Source: Sporomusa acidovorans
GTDB lineage: Bacteria; Bacillota; Negativicutes; Sporomusales; Sporomusaceae
Length of the DNA stretch: 64,000 bases
Strand: one strand, 5' to 3'
NCBI RefSeq assembly: GCF_002257695.2
Contig: NZ_CP155571.1
Shown: positions 34,617 through 42,852 of the stretch, in pieces
How positions within the stretch are numbered: the stretch's first letter is position 1
How the letters are laid out: every line of letters begins with the position of its first letter
Position numbers and translations under genes: made by a program
Notes under the pieces: generated by a model
What the model saw: the letters and a program-made list of their open reading frames with translations, nothing else
Told to the model about the DNA's origin: nothing
Database searches by the model: none

Positions 34617-34751
34617 ATGCGGGTCTTTTACAAGTATGCTCCATTGTTGTTTGCTCTATTGGGAATATTAGCAGGCCTAACAGGCTATTATTTGGACAGG
34701 TTCTTACAACAGAAAAACTTAGTCCTTGCGGCGGTTGATGTTCCATGTTAA
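34617..34751 (+). CDS. 44-residue single-pass membrane protein
   Basis: ATG at 34617 has AGAGGGGAT upstream. The sequence MRVFYKYAPLLFALLGILAG continues LTGYYLDRFLQQ, a single hydrophobic helix with a positively charged N-terminus and a short polar tail. Its stop overlaps the start of the next small gene by 7 nt, which supports both being translated. No family is recognised. Because the promoter upstream is under XRE control, it may be a stress- or toxin-like peptide, but this is only inference. Confidence 0.55.
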   Translation: MRVFYKYAPLLFALLGILAGLTGYYLDRFLQQKNLVLAAVDVPC

Positions 34752-34927
34752 TCCGGCGAATGTCAGCAGAGTACTGCCAAAGAGAAAGCGAGATATACGA
34801 TAAAATTCGCGAAGCATCGGACGAGTTAGCTCGGCGTAGTAAAGCAGGCGCGGACACCACCGAGGCTCTCCGGCGGCTGGAGGCGGCGTTAGCCGAATTT
34901 ATGTTATTTAGATGCAGACGAACATAA
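34745..34927 (+). CDS. 60-residue helical protein of unknown function
   Basis: Starts inside the preceding gene (ATG at 34745, 7-nt overlap). It is charged and helical: MSAEYCQRESEIYDKIREAS, then a Leu/Ala/Glu heptad-like tail EALRRLEAALAEFMLFRC. The family is not recognised. A strong terminator lies 24 nt after its stop, so these two short genes form a complete transcription unit. Confidence 0.5.
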   Translation: MLIRRMSAEYCQRESEIYDKIREASDELARRSKAGADTTEALRRLEAALAEFMLFRCRRT

Positions 34928-34950
34928 GATGTTTTATGGTTATATAAGTA

Positions 34951-34997
34951 AAAATTACTCACGTCTTAATAACGTGGGTAATTTTTTTATTTTTTTA
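34951..34997 (+). terminator. Rho-independent terminator
   Basis: AAATTACTCACGT (34952-34964) pairs with ACGTGGGTAATTT (34972-34984), followed by T7-A-T7. It ends the small operon. Confidence 0.88.
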
Positions 34998-35103
34998 CAC
35001 ACGTTATATTGATATAGGAAGAAATTACCCATAGTGTCCTGAGCACTATCCCTCTCGTGCGTTGGCAACAAAGGAATGGTCCGCTTTCCTTACACCTTAT
35101 CTA

Positions 35104-35550
35104 TTAAGCCAATGGTGGCATATTTCTTTTAAATTCTTCGATAATACCATGGCTGTTATCAGTAAGCAGGTTTTTTAACATTATCTTCATCGTCGCCAGC
35201 GGCGTAGATTCATCTGTGCCCATCACCACTTCCACATGGGGGTACATTGTATTAATTACACTTTTGTACTTTTGGACGAATGGACAAAGTTTAACCATGC
35301 AGCTTGAAAAATGAATGGTGTCCGCTTTACTGATTTCGACCAGGGGTTTTACTTTAGTTAAAATCTTTTCCATAGCATAGAGTGTTGGACAACCAGCGCA
35401 AGTGCTGAAACCTACGATCTGCGATTTCTGATCATCACCATAACACGCAAACATTCCCTTTCGCTCATTGAATGATTTGAAACAGCCAGTCGCTGCACAA
35501 CTAAGTTCATTCTTTACATTTCCACAACTTATAATTGCTATTCTAGCCAT
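35104..35550 (-). CDS. CGGC-domain protein
   Basis: 148 residues; the start at 35550 has GGAGG upstream. Conserved Cys are in IISCGNVKNELSCAATGCF, VGFSTCAGCPTLYAMEKI and IHFSSCMVKLCPF, the pattern of CGGC-domain proteins, which are predicted to bind metal or an Fe-S cluster. It lies 43 nt after an MBL-fold gene in an operon with an ArsR regulator, so a role in metal or redox-linked metabolism is suggested. No enzymatic activity is known to me for this family. Confidence 0.8.
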   Translation of the reverse strand: MARIAIISCGNVKNELSCAATGCFKSFNERKGMFACYGDDQKSQIVGFSTCAGCPTLYAMEKILTKVKPLVEISKADTIHFSSCMVKLCPFVQKYKSVINTMYPHVEVVMGTDESTPLATMKIMLKNLLTDNSHGIIEEFKRNMPPLA

Positions 35551-35593
35551 AAACTGTACCTCCATTTTTACATTGATCATGTTAAAAAATTTA

Positions 35594-36568
35594 TCAACTG
35601 TCAGCTTGAAATAGTAATGTAGTACCAACATTATTTGGTACAAATGCCTTAGGCATTGCCTGGGCAATTTGGTGAATGGCAGACCATCCAGTGCAGTGGC
35701 CCGGCATCAAATAGGCTGGATTAATTTTTTGCAATTCAGTAATGGTAGCAGGAATAATTTTTTCAAATATCCCACCTGTTAAGTGAAAACCTCCTAATAC
35801 CGCATAAATTTGTTGACAATTAGTCAATGTTTGAGCGTAGTTAATCGTATTGATAAGTCCGGAATGACAACACCCGGTAATCACAACCAGGCCCTTTCCC
35901 CGGACATTTACAATGACACATTGATCATCCTTTACTGCCGGATCGTTTTCCCACTTACCTTTACGTTTTGTATAGTGAATAGGAAATCCCGTTTCAAAAT
36001 CTGTAGTTCGATCAATTTCGCCGGAGACGAGAATCATGTTTTCAGCCAGAAGGGTTGGATCAGTTTTTTTAACAACAGCAATTTTTTCCTGTTGCGAAAC
36101 CGTTAATTGGGGGGACGAAACATTCACTTCATACCCGCCTGGCATTATCACTTTTCTGTTTAAAAAAGCATCGGGATGAAATATAAGAGGTACTTGATGT
36201 GATCCTAACTTCTCAATCAGACTAGGTAACCCCATAGTATGGTCAATATGACCATGACTGAGTATAATCGCTTGTATATCGTTACTATTTATTCCCAAGG
36301 CACTCATGTTATGTAAAATGCCGTTGGGACTTATACCTGCATCCAGTAACACAGTTTCTTGTTTACTTCCGCGTTTAACCTGGATCATCGCTGAAAAACC
36401 ATGCTCTGCTATAAGTGGTGAAAAACCATCATCTGCAATAATTGAGGATTGAGAACAATCAAATCTATGTACGAATTCATTACCTGTCATAAATGCGTCA
36501 ATGGTATTATCCATGACTATCGTTATTTTTACTTCATCAACCTCTAACAACGGAATATTTTTTATCAT
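35594..36568 (-). CDS. MBL-fold metallohydrolase (dihydropteridine/AtsA-like)
   Basis: 324 residues; ATG at 36568 follows GGAAGGTG. The metal motif is ILSHGHIDHTMGLPSL (H-x-H-x-D-H), with later ligands in ITGCCHSGLINTI and the C-terminal LMPGHCTGWSAIHQ. The VLLDAGISPNGILHNM block is typical of the MBL subgroup annotated as methanopterin-like phosphate synthase or aryl-sulfatase-like. The substrate is unknown. Its own ArsR-type operator lies upstream (36706-36721), so it can be transcribed apart from arsR. Confidence 0.8.
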   Translation of the reverse strand: MIKNIPLLEVDEVKITIVMDNTIDAFMTGNEFVHRFDCSQSSIIADDGFSPLIAEHGFSAMIQVKRGSKQETVLLDAGISPNGILHNMSALGINSNDIQAIILSHGHIDHTMGLPSLIEKLGSHQVPLIFHPDAFLNRKVIMPGGYEVNVSSPQLTVSQQEKIAVVKKTDPTLLAENMILVSGEIDRTTDFETGFPIHYTKRKGKWENDPAVKDDQCVIVNVRGKGLVVITGCCHSGLINTINYAQTLTNCQQIYAVLGGFHLTGGIFEKIIPATITELQKINPAYLMPGHCTGWSAIHQIAQAMPKAFVPNNVGTTLLFQADS

Positions 36569-36705
36569 AAAAATGTTCACCTTCCCTTGATTTTAATGAT
36601 TAAAAATAAGGAACCATGAAAAAGTCTTACAAACACATACCTGTTGTTACAAATTTTAAGTACGGTAATTACGCATCAGTTTACACCTGCTTTCATTATA
36701 AGACA

Positions 36706-36721
36706 ATAAGCAAATACTTAT
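36706..36721. promoter_or_regulatory. ArsR-type operator upstream of the MBL gene
   Basis: ATAAG-CAAATA-CTTAT, a 16-bp site with the same half-sites as the one upstream of arsR. Confidence 0.6.
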
Positions 36722-36736
36722 AGTCTGACCATACTT

Positions 36737-37087
36737 TTATTGACACTTGTTATTATAAGAACATTGGTCACAAGAGAAATTATGCTGGCATTTCTCAAAG
36801 GCTTTCCTAAACAATTCATTTATGTCTTTCCTGTATTCTGCCAAAACTTCAGAATTAATCGTATAGAAGACCCTAAAACCCCTTCGGTTCTCTTCAAGAA
36901 TACCAATATTCTTTAAAACCTTTATGTGCTGAGATACGGCAGGCTGAGAGATACCGAGTTGCAGAGCCACATCAGAAACGCAAAAACTTTCATTAGTATT
37001 TGAAGCAAGCATTTTGATTATTTTTAGTCGTTTCTCATCGCCGAGAGCTTTAAGAACGACAGCCATGTTTTTGAGATGATCTTTCAT
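36737..37087 (-). CDS. ArsR-family transcriptional repressor
   Basis: 116 residues. Winged helix-turn-helix: LKALGDEKRLKIIKMLAS, CVSDVALQLGISQPAVSQHI, and the wing ENRRGFRVFYTINSE. A C-terminal Cys group, CQHNFSCDQCSYNNKC, could be the metal or redox sensor and is unlike the classic ELCV box, where only one Cys (ESFCVSD) is found. Two matching operators, one before its own gene and one before the MBL gene, indicate autoregulation and control of the downstream pair. Confidence 0.85.
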   Translation of the reverse strand: MKDHLKNMAVVLKALGDEKRLKIIKMLASNTNESFCVSDVALQLGISQPAVSQHIKVLKNIGILEENRRGFRVFYTINSEVLAEYRKDINELFRKAFEKCQHNFSCDQCSYNNKCQ

Positions 37088-37112
37088 GAATATTCCTCTC
37101 GTATATAAGTAT

Positions 37113-37128
37113 ATAAGTATTATCTTAT
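37113..37128. promoter_or_regulatory. ArsR-type operator upstream of arsR-like gene
   Basis: ATAAG-TATTAT-CTTAT, 26 nt before the start codon, in an AT-rich promoter region. Confidence 0.65.
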
Positions 37129-37339
37129 AATCATGCTTTCTTTGTCAAGCCTTTTTATATTGGCATTATCCGGTATGGGATCCAAATGAATAGCTAGGAC
37201 GCCTATTTACCTCACTAGGAAGTTACGGAAGACCAGAGCAGCATATTAGGAAGTTTTACCTCTGGAGCCATGATTAAAAATGATATGGCTGCCGTTTATC
37301 GCTTCCTATGTTGCCTTTGCTATCTGCCAAGCAACCGGA

Positions 37340-38136
37340 CTAATTTAGTTTCAATCTTTTATGGTTTTTAAAATCTGACAATAATTTATATGTTACCGCA
37401 ATGGCCTGATTTTTAACTAATTCTTTTTTCTGCTTTATTGGTGGTTCACCGGGTTCAAGTTCGGTGAGCCACTTTTCTACCAGATCAGCTATTAACTCTG
37501 TTTCTAATTCTAATGAGCGAGCCACAATTCGAAACTTCGGGGTTGGCCAAGAAATGAGAACGTTCATACCATGCATGAGATATGTCTTCTTGAAGAAGAT
37601 CTAATTTTGGTTTGGAATAATGATCATTAAGAACTCCGTCTTTCCATAGAAGCTGTTCATTTTTACTTCCAAACCGGAAAAGACCAAAAGATAGTAAACG
37701 TCCTGGCGTTTTGCCGATAGAAAAATAATCCGCATAGCAGTTGGCAATCAGTTCCGTATCTGGCATCAGGCAACGACCGATAAACTTACGTATATCACGG
37801 ATTAACGTAAGTGCTTGATTGATTTTATCGACGGTCGGGGCTACCGCTGCGCCCCCATGGACAAAACTATGTTGATGAGGCGCTTTTCCGCCGAAGAGAG
37901 TCAACAGTTGATGGCATTTTTCGGATATTTGCACCGCTTCCATATAATGAGAGGCTACACGACGGTTATCTTCAACGTTTAACCGGCAATCGTTACAGTT
38001 TTGCTCTAAAAATGGGGGATAATTTGGCATAGCTGACATCAGCTTCCTGAATCACTTCGTTGTCGAAAGTTAATTCCACTGAGAGCAATCCGCTCAGCCG
38101 GGTGACTGGACTAAACAGGATTTTTTTTGGACTCAT
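37340..38136 (-). pseudogene. NiFe-hydrogenase large subunit, decayed
   Basis: ATG at 38136 (after AGGGAGA) begins MSPKKILFSPVTRLSGLLSV, a typical large-subunit N-terminus, but stops at about residue 47. A second frame (to 37485) carries QISEKCHQLLTLFGGKAPHQ and DYFSIGKTPGRLLSFGLF; a third (to 37340) carries VARSLELETELIADLVEKWL. The N-terminal R-x-C-G-x-C and C-terminal D-P-C-x-x-C nickel ligands are both missing, with frame changes between pieces. It cannot make an active enzyme. Confidence 0.85.
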
Positions 38137-38166
38137 TAGAATCTCCCTTCACTGTTGAATCTGATT

Positions 38167-38885
38167 TCAGCCCATTTGCTTGGGCATTTTTATTTTTTGT
38201 GGCAGCGGCACAAAAAAAGGAGTGGAGCCGTCTGGAAAATCCTGATTGGTACAGCCGATACAAGGTGTATTTACTTTAACGGGCCAACTTACATGGTTGA
38301 CCCATTGTCGGTATGGGCAATCTGCGCCGGTTTTTGGTCCAACGCAGCCTAAAGAAAACATACACTCAATATCGCCTAGTTTTTCAGCAAAATCTTTTTT
38401 ATCAAAATAAGAACGACGTTGGCAGTGGCGGTGAATCGTATTGCCGTAAAATAAAGAGGGGCGTCCCAGTGGGTCAAGTTCCGGCATGCCGTACATGAGT
38501 AAATGAGCGAGTGTACCCACGAACCAATCGGGATTGACAGGGCAGCCGCTTACATTTATGACTTCACGGTTTAATACTTTATTTACCCCCATAGACCCAG
38601 TTAGATTGGGGGCGGCTGACGAGGCACCGCCGAAGCTTGCACAAGTTCCGAGAGCTATAAGCAGCCGGCCATATCTCCCAGCGTTGTAACTGCTTCCAAA
38701 GCTGTAATTACTCTTCTTTTTGTCCGGGCCACTACGTTGTAAACGCCATTATCTTTAGTTAGAATAGCCCCTTCCACTACAAGGATAAAGTCTCCCTTGT
38801 ATTTTTTAGCTGAGCTAAACAACAGTTCAAGAGCGTCCGTACCCTGGGCGGCCATAAAGGTATTACTATATAAGAGGTTAATCAT
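38167..38885 (-). pseudogene. NiFe-hydrogenase small subunit, frameshifted and N-terminally truncated
   Basis: The 5' piece begins MINLLYSNTFMAAQGTDALE and includes GDFILVVEGAILTKDNGVY. After a frameshift near 38655 the sequence continues LIALGTCASFGGASSAAPNL, then VINVSGCPVNPDWFVGTLAH, HRHCQRRSYFD, MFSLGCVGPKTGADCP and TPCIGCTNQDFPDG, the Cys/His ligands of the medial and distal clusters. The proximal-cluster C-x-x-C segment at the N-terminus is gone. The order small then large subunit is that of group 1 uptake hydrogenases. Confidence 0.85.
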
Positions 38886-39052
38886 ATAAGAAATTCCATT
38901 TTACAGAATGTTTAAGCTCATCGGTAATAATCTCGAATAGCATGTCCCGATGTTGCTGGGTACAGAGCCCAAACATAATTTTCCTATACGTTTCTACTGC
39001 GCCGAGCTCACCGAAAATCGCTTTTTGGATAGCAGCGCAATTATTGCTAAGG
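38878..39052 (-). pseudogene. Ferritin-like/rubrerythrin-type C-terminal fragment
   Basis: A frame with no start reads AAIQKAIFGELGAVETYRKI, MFGLCTQQHRDMLFEIITDE and LKHSVKWNFLYD, a helical pair with the E-x-x-Y and D-E-x-x-H pattern of ferritin-like domains. Its stop overlaps the start of the hydrogenase small-subunit relic (ATGATTAA), suggesting they once formed an operon. The first helices are missing. Confidence 0.6.
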
Positions 39053-39221
39053 CATAATGACTATTACACCTTATGGCATCCGCGTCGGTTATACCGAGTA
39101 AAAACCTTTGATTGGGGACTATGCTAGAAGATTTAACTAACCGTATTGATTAAATAGTTTTCCGCTAAATCCTATTTATACCATAAGTATGACTCCTATA
39201 AATTGTCACGAAATTATCATA

Positions 39222-39272
39222 TTGACAAGATAATGGCCGTGTATTACAATTTGGTTAACGATCGTTAACCAA
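39222..39272 (+). promoter_or_regulatory. Sigma-70 promoter and TetR-type operator of the lipid operon
   Basis: TTGACA (39222-39227) and TACAAT (39245-39250) are 17 bp apart. A perfect 22-bp palindrome, TTGGTTAACGA followed by its complement (39251-39272), covers the start site. The core GTTAAC is shared with a second palindrome in front of the tetR gene. Confidence 0.8.
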
Positions 39273-39287
39273 ATTAAGGAGGCTACT

Positions 39288-40091
39288 ATGGTACATAAGT
39301 TAAAAATTACGTGTATTGGGTTTAGCGTAGTATTGGCTATTGGGTTAGTCGCAAGTTTACCGCCGATTCCGCAGGATATGGCCTACCATGCTTTTGCCGA
39401 TGATAGGCTGTTATGGGGGATGGCAAACGCGAAGAATGTTCTTTCTAACATTGCGTTTGTTATAGCCGGCATAATAGGACTTATAAAAATCAGGAGTTTG
39501 CCACAAGCGAAGATTATACGAATGTGGAGATTTTTTTATCGTGCGGTTGTGCTTGTTGGGTTAGGATCAGCTTATTATCATTGGTTTCCTGCCAATGAAA
39601 CCCTGGTTTGGGACCGGCTGCCCATGACCTTATGTTTTGCCGCTTTGACGGCTTGTGTATGTGCGGAGCGTTTAGGAGCTAAGGTTGGCCGGCTGCTGTT
39701 TGTACCTCTGATTGTAAGTGGTGTTCTGAGTGTATTGTATTGGTGGGTTACTGAGAAGTACGGTGTTGGCGATTTGCGCCCGTATATATTCATCCAATTT
39801 TTTCCCATGATTTTGCTACCGCTGCTGCTGTTGCTTTTTCCGAAGCCTGCAAAGCCGAATCACTCCTATTGGGTGTTGTTGGCCAGTTATATCATCGCGA
39901 AGGTTTTTGAATTGCAGGATTATCAGGTATATAGCCTTACAAACCATATTGTCAGCGGGCATACAGTAAAGCATTTGCTGGCTACAGCGGGAATTATGCT
40001 GTTGTCGCCTGACAGTCTTGCTGAAATAAGTAATAATACCGCCAAAATATCGGCTGCCAAACATTACTTGACAAGAAAAGGCATAGTATAA
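39288..40091 (+). CDS. Ceramidase-like integral membrane protein (CREST superfamily)
   Basis: 267 residues with AAGGAGG upstream and about seven membrane helices. Conserved motifs are NVLSNIAFVIAGI, GSAYYHWFPANETLVWDRLP and SLTNHIVSGHTVKHLLATAG, matching the Ser/His/Asp zinc-site pattern of alkaline ceramidases and related CREST hydrolases. It probably hydrolyses or modifies an amide or lipid in the membrane. It is first in an operon with TetR, a lysophospholipid acyltransferase/acyl-ACP ligase and a lysophospholipid flippase, supporting a lipid role. True ceramide is unlikely to be the substrate. Confidence 0.75.
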   Translation: MVHKLKITCIGFSVVLAIGLVASLPPIPQDMAYHAFADDRLLWGMANAKNVLSNIAFVIAGIIGLIKIRSLPQAKIIRMWRFFYRAVVLVGLGSAYYHWFPANETLVWDRLPMTLCFAALTACVCAERLGAKVGRLLFVPLIVSGVLSVLYWWVTEKYGVGDLRPYIFIQFFPMILLPLLLLLFPKPAKPNHSYWVLLASYIIAKVFELQDYQVYSLTNHIVSGHTVKHLLATAGIMLLSPDSLAEISNNTAKISAAKHYLTRKGIV

Positions 40092-40096
40092 TATGC

Positions 40097-40120
40097 TTAA
40101 GTTAACAAATGTTAACTTAA
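40097..40120. promoter_or_regulatory. Second TetR-type operator
   Basis: TTAAGTTAACA-AA-TGTTAACTTAA, palindromic with 11-bp arms, just before the tetR ribosome site. It shares GTTAAC with the operator at 39251-39272. Confidence 0.75.
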
Positions 40121-40133
40121 GTGGGTGAGGAAT

Positions 40134-40730
40134 ATGCAACAATTATTTGCTAACCATGGAAAAAAGGGAGACATTCTAAAAGCAAGTCTGATGTTATTTG
40201 CCGAGAAGGGTTATGATGCCGTTTCGGTGCGGGATATTGCCAAAGCAGCCGGCGTATCAGAGGCTGCCCTTTATAAGCATTATAAAGGAAAAAGCGAGAT
40301 GGCTTTATACATTTTTACCGAGATTTTACACGACTATACAGAACGGCTGAGATACATCGATAATAACATAGAGGGGGCTATTGCCAAGCTTTGCCGCATT
40401 GTGGAAATAACCTATGATTTATACCGGGAATATCCTGCGGAAATCCGCTTCGCGCTGTTATCGCAATACTCGTTTTGGGGTGAGGTAGAAGAGGATTGTA
40501 AGCCTCATTTCATAATCCGGAAGATATTAGAGGAGGGAATGGCTGCCGGCGAAATACCGCACCAACAAGTGTACTTATGGATAACGGTTTATACCGGCGT
40601 TATGCTGCAGCCTTTGGCGCAGTACCCCTATTTTCAGGATGTACTGCCGGAGTTTGCTGCATTAAAAGCAAAGGTTGCTTTCATGGTAAAAAAACTTTTT
40701 ACAGGCGAGGAGAAAATACATGGCAAGTAA
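40134..40730 (+). CDS. TetR-family transcriptional regulator
   Basis: 198 residues; ATG at 40134 follows GGTGAGG. The helix-turn-helix is DILKASLMLFAEKGYDAVSV then RDIAKAAGVSEAALYKHYKG. The ligand-binding half is unassigned, but the operon content suggests a fatty-acid or lipid ligand. Two GTTAAC palindromes, one over the operon promoter and one directly before this gene, indicate repression of the whole operon and of itself. Confidence 0.88.
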   Translation: MQQLFANHGKKGDILKASLMLFAEKGYDAVSVRDIAKAAGVSEAALYKHYKGKSEMALYIFTEILHDYTERLRYIDNNIEGAIAKLCRIVEITYDLYREYPAEIRFALLSQYSFWGEVEEDCKPHFIIRKILEEGMAAGEIPHQQVYLWITVYTGVMLQPLAQYPYFQDVLPEFAALKAKVAFMVKKLFTGEEKIHGK

Positions 40731-40740
40731 AGGAGGCATT

Positions 40741-42852
40741 ATGAAAATAGTGCTCCGTCTTATTCTTCAATTGTTATACCGGACTAAGTTAATCGGTGAA
40801 GCAAAATTTCAGTATAGTTGTCCAGCGATCATACTGCCCAATCACGTATCGTTTCTTGACGCTATTTTTCTATATGCTTATTTACCCGAGGATGCGTATT
40901 TTGTCGTCAATACGGCAATTGCCGCAAAAATTCAGTTTGTCCTGCGGTGGGTCAATCATATCGTGGTTGATCCCCTCAATCCTTATTCACTTAAAAAACT
41001 TGTCGGGGTAATAAAGAAAGGGAAAACAGTGGTGATTTTCCCCGAAGGGCGTTTAACCACTACCGGTAATTTGATGAAAGTATATAGTGGTGTTGCCTTT
41101 ATTGCCTTGAAAACAGGCGCCGCATTGCATCCTGTTATTTTTCGCGGGCTTGAGTTCTCACCATTATCCCGACTTAAAGGCAAGGTGAAATCCAGGTGGT
41201 TTCCTAAGGTACATATTTACATCGGTAAGCCTGTAGTTCTTCCGGCTGCTGCCGCCACCAGTTTCCGTTTACAGAAAAAAGAGTATAGCGACCGCATTCT
41301 GGCGTTATTGCAGCAGGCTAAGTTCCAAGCCCGGCAGCAGGCAGAACCAGGCGCCAACTTATTTGACAAACTGCTGGCTGCCGGGAGATTACACGGTCAT
41401 AATAAGATAATAGCCGAAGATGTCACCGGCCGCTTGAACTACCGGCAATTAACCATTGCCGGCTATATATTCGGGGGGAGACTTAAGCCTGTGTTAGTCG
41501 GGGAAGACAATGTGGGCGTAATGCTGCCCAATTCCCTCGGACATTTGGTATGCTTGTTCGCGTTGTTTTATCTCGGAAAAACTCCTGCTATTCTAAACTT
41601 TAGTGCCGGTACGGAAAATAACCTCACTTGCAGTGAAACAGCAGGGATTAAAACAATTATTACCTCCCGCACTTTTATCGAAAAGGGCAAGCTGCAGAAT
41701 TTGGCGGCAAGCTTAGCGGCCCGATTCCGGCTTATCTATCTGGAAGATATAAAAGAAAAGGTAGGAGCAGGGGATAAGCTTACCGGCCTGTATCAATTTT
41801 TAACGGGTAAAAAGGCTCTTGGGACGGCAAGCGTCATCCTATTTACCAGCGGCAGTGAAAGCAAACCCAAGGGCGTGGTACTGCGCCATGCCAACATTAT
41901 CGCTAATATCTATCAGATTTCCAGCGTGATTGACTATACACACCGGGATAAGATGTTAAATGCGCTGCCGATGTTCCATTCCTTCGGGTTGACGGCAGGC
42001 ACCTTATTGCCGGTCATTGATGGGGTGGAAGTATTCCTGTATCCCACGCCGCTGCATTATAAGGTTATTCCTGAGCTTGCTTATGACCGGAATGTTACCC
42101 TGTTGCTGGGAACACCTACCTTTCTTAACGGTTACGCTAAAAAGGCTCATCCTTATGATTTTTACAGCCTGCGCTATGTTTTGGCAGGCGGAGAAAAGCT
42201 CAAGGAGGAAGTGCGTCAGGTTTGGCTGGAGAAGTTCGGTATCCGCATTTTTGAAGGCTATGGCACCACAGAAACAGCGCCTGTGCTTAGCCTCAATACC
42301 CCGCTGTTTAATCGCGCGGGAACGGTCGGACGATTTTTGCCGGGCATCGAGTGGCGTATTGAGGACGTTCCGGGTATTGAACAGGGGGGTAACCTTTTCG
42401 TCCACGGCCCGAATGTCATGGCCGGATATCTGCTGCACGGGCGGGGGTTTGTACCCGCTTCAGACTGGTATGACTGCGGCGATGTTGTAAGTATTGACCG
42501 GGATGGGTTTATAAGCATTCGTTCCCGGCTCAAACGTTTTGCCAAAATTTCCGGTGAGATGGTCAGCTTGGATGCGGTTGAAAAAGCAGCCGAGCAGTGT
42601 TTTGGCACTGACCGTAATGCCGCGATAAACCTTCCCGATGTGAAAAAAGGGGAAAAAATCATACTCTATACCATGTTTAAAGGCGCTTCCAAACAGTCTA
42701 TGCGGGAATTTATGAGCCAAACGAGGCAGAGCATGCTGGCGATGCCTGCGGAAATTATCGTAATTGACAAACTGCCGCTCCTTGGCAGTGGAAAAACTGA
42801 TTATGTTACATTAAAAGCGCTTGCTGTACAGGAGGACGAAAAAGATGCCTAG
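40741..42852 (+). CDS. aas: Bifunctional acyl-[ACP]:lysophospholipid acyltransferase / acyl-ACP synthetase
   Basis: 703 residues, close to E. coli Aas. Residues about 1-200 are a PlsC acyltransferase (LPNHVSFLDAIFLYAYL, the N-H-x4-D motif, and IFPEGRLTTTGNLMKVYSGV). Residues about 215-700 are an AMP-forming ligase with ILFTSGSESKPKGVVLRHAN, EGYGTTETAPVLSLNTP and the hinge region near SIRSRLKRFAKISGEMVSL. The enzyme re-acylates lysophosphatidylethanolamine at the inner membrane. The next gene, overlapping by 8 nt, is the cognate flippase. Ribosome site AAAGGAGG. Confidence 0.92.
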   Translation: MKIVLRLILQLLYRTKLIGEAKFQYSCPAIILPNHVSFLDAIFLYAYLPEDAYFVVNTAIAAKIQFVLRWVNHIVVDPLNPYSLKKLVGVIKKGKTVVIFPEGRLTTTGNLMKVYSGVAFIALKTGAALHPVIFRGLEFSPLSRLKGKVKSRWFPKVHIYIGKPVVLPAAAATSFRLQKKEYSDRILALLQQAKFQARQQAEPGANLFDKLLAAGRLHGHNKIIAEDVTGRLNYRQLTIAGYIFGGRLKPVLVGEDNVGVMLPNSLGHLVCLFALFYLGKTPAILNFSAGTENNLTCSETAGIKTIITSRTFIEKGKLQNLAASLAARFRLIYLEDIKEKVGAGDKLTGLYQFLTGKKALGTASVILFTSGSESKPKGVVLRHANIIANIYQISSVIDYTHRDKMLNALPMFHSFGLTAGTLLPVIDGVEVFLYPTPLHYKVIPELAYDRNVTLLLGTPTFLNGYAKKAHPYDFYSLRYVLAGGEKLKEEVRQVWLEKFGIRIFEGYGTTETAPVLSLNTPLFNRAGTVGRFLPGIEWRIEDVPGIEQGGNLFVHGPNVMAGYLLHGRGFVPASDWYDCGDVVSIDRDGFISIRSRLKRFAKISGEMVSLDAVEKAAEQCFGTDRNAAINLPDVKKGEKIILYTMFKGASKQSMREFMSQTRQSMLAMPAEIIVIDKLPLLGSGKTDYVTLKALAVQEDEKDA

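Noticed and set aside
34504..34962. Minus-strand frame of 152 codons opposite the small XRE-controlled genes
   Set aside because: No ribosome site, unlike-protein composition, and it overlaps two coupled + strand frames with ribosome site and terminator.
42004..42490. Long alternative frames inside aas
   Set aside because: Shadows of a well-conserved gene in other frames.
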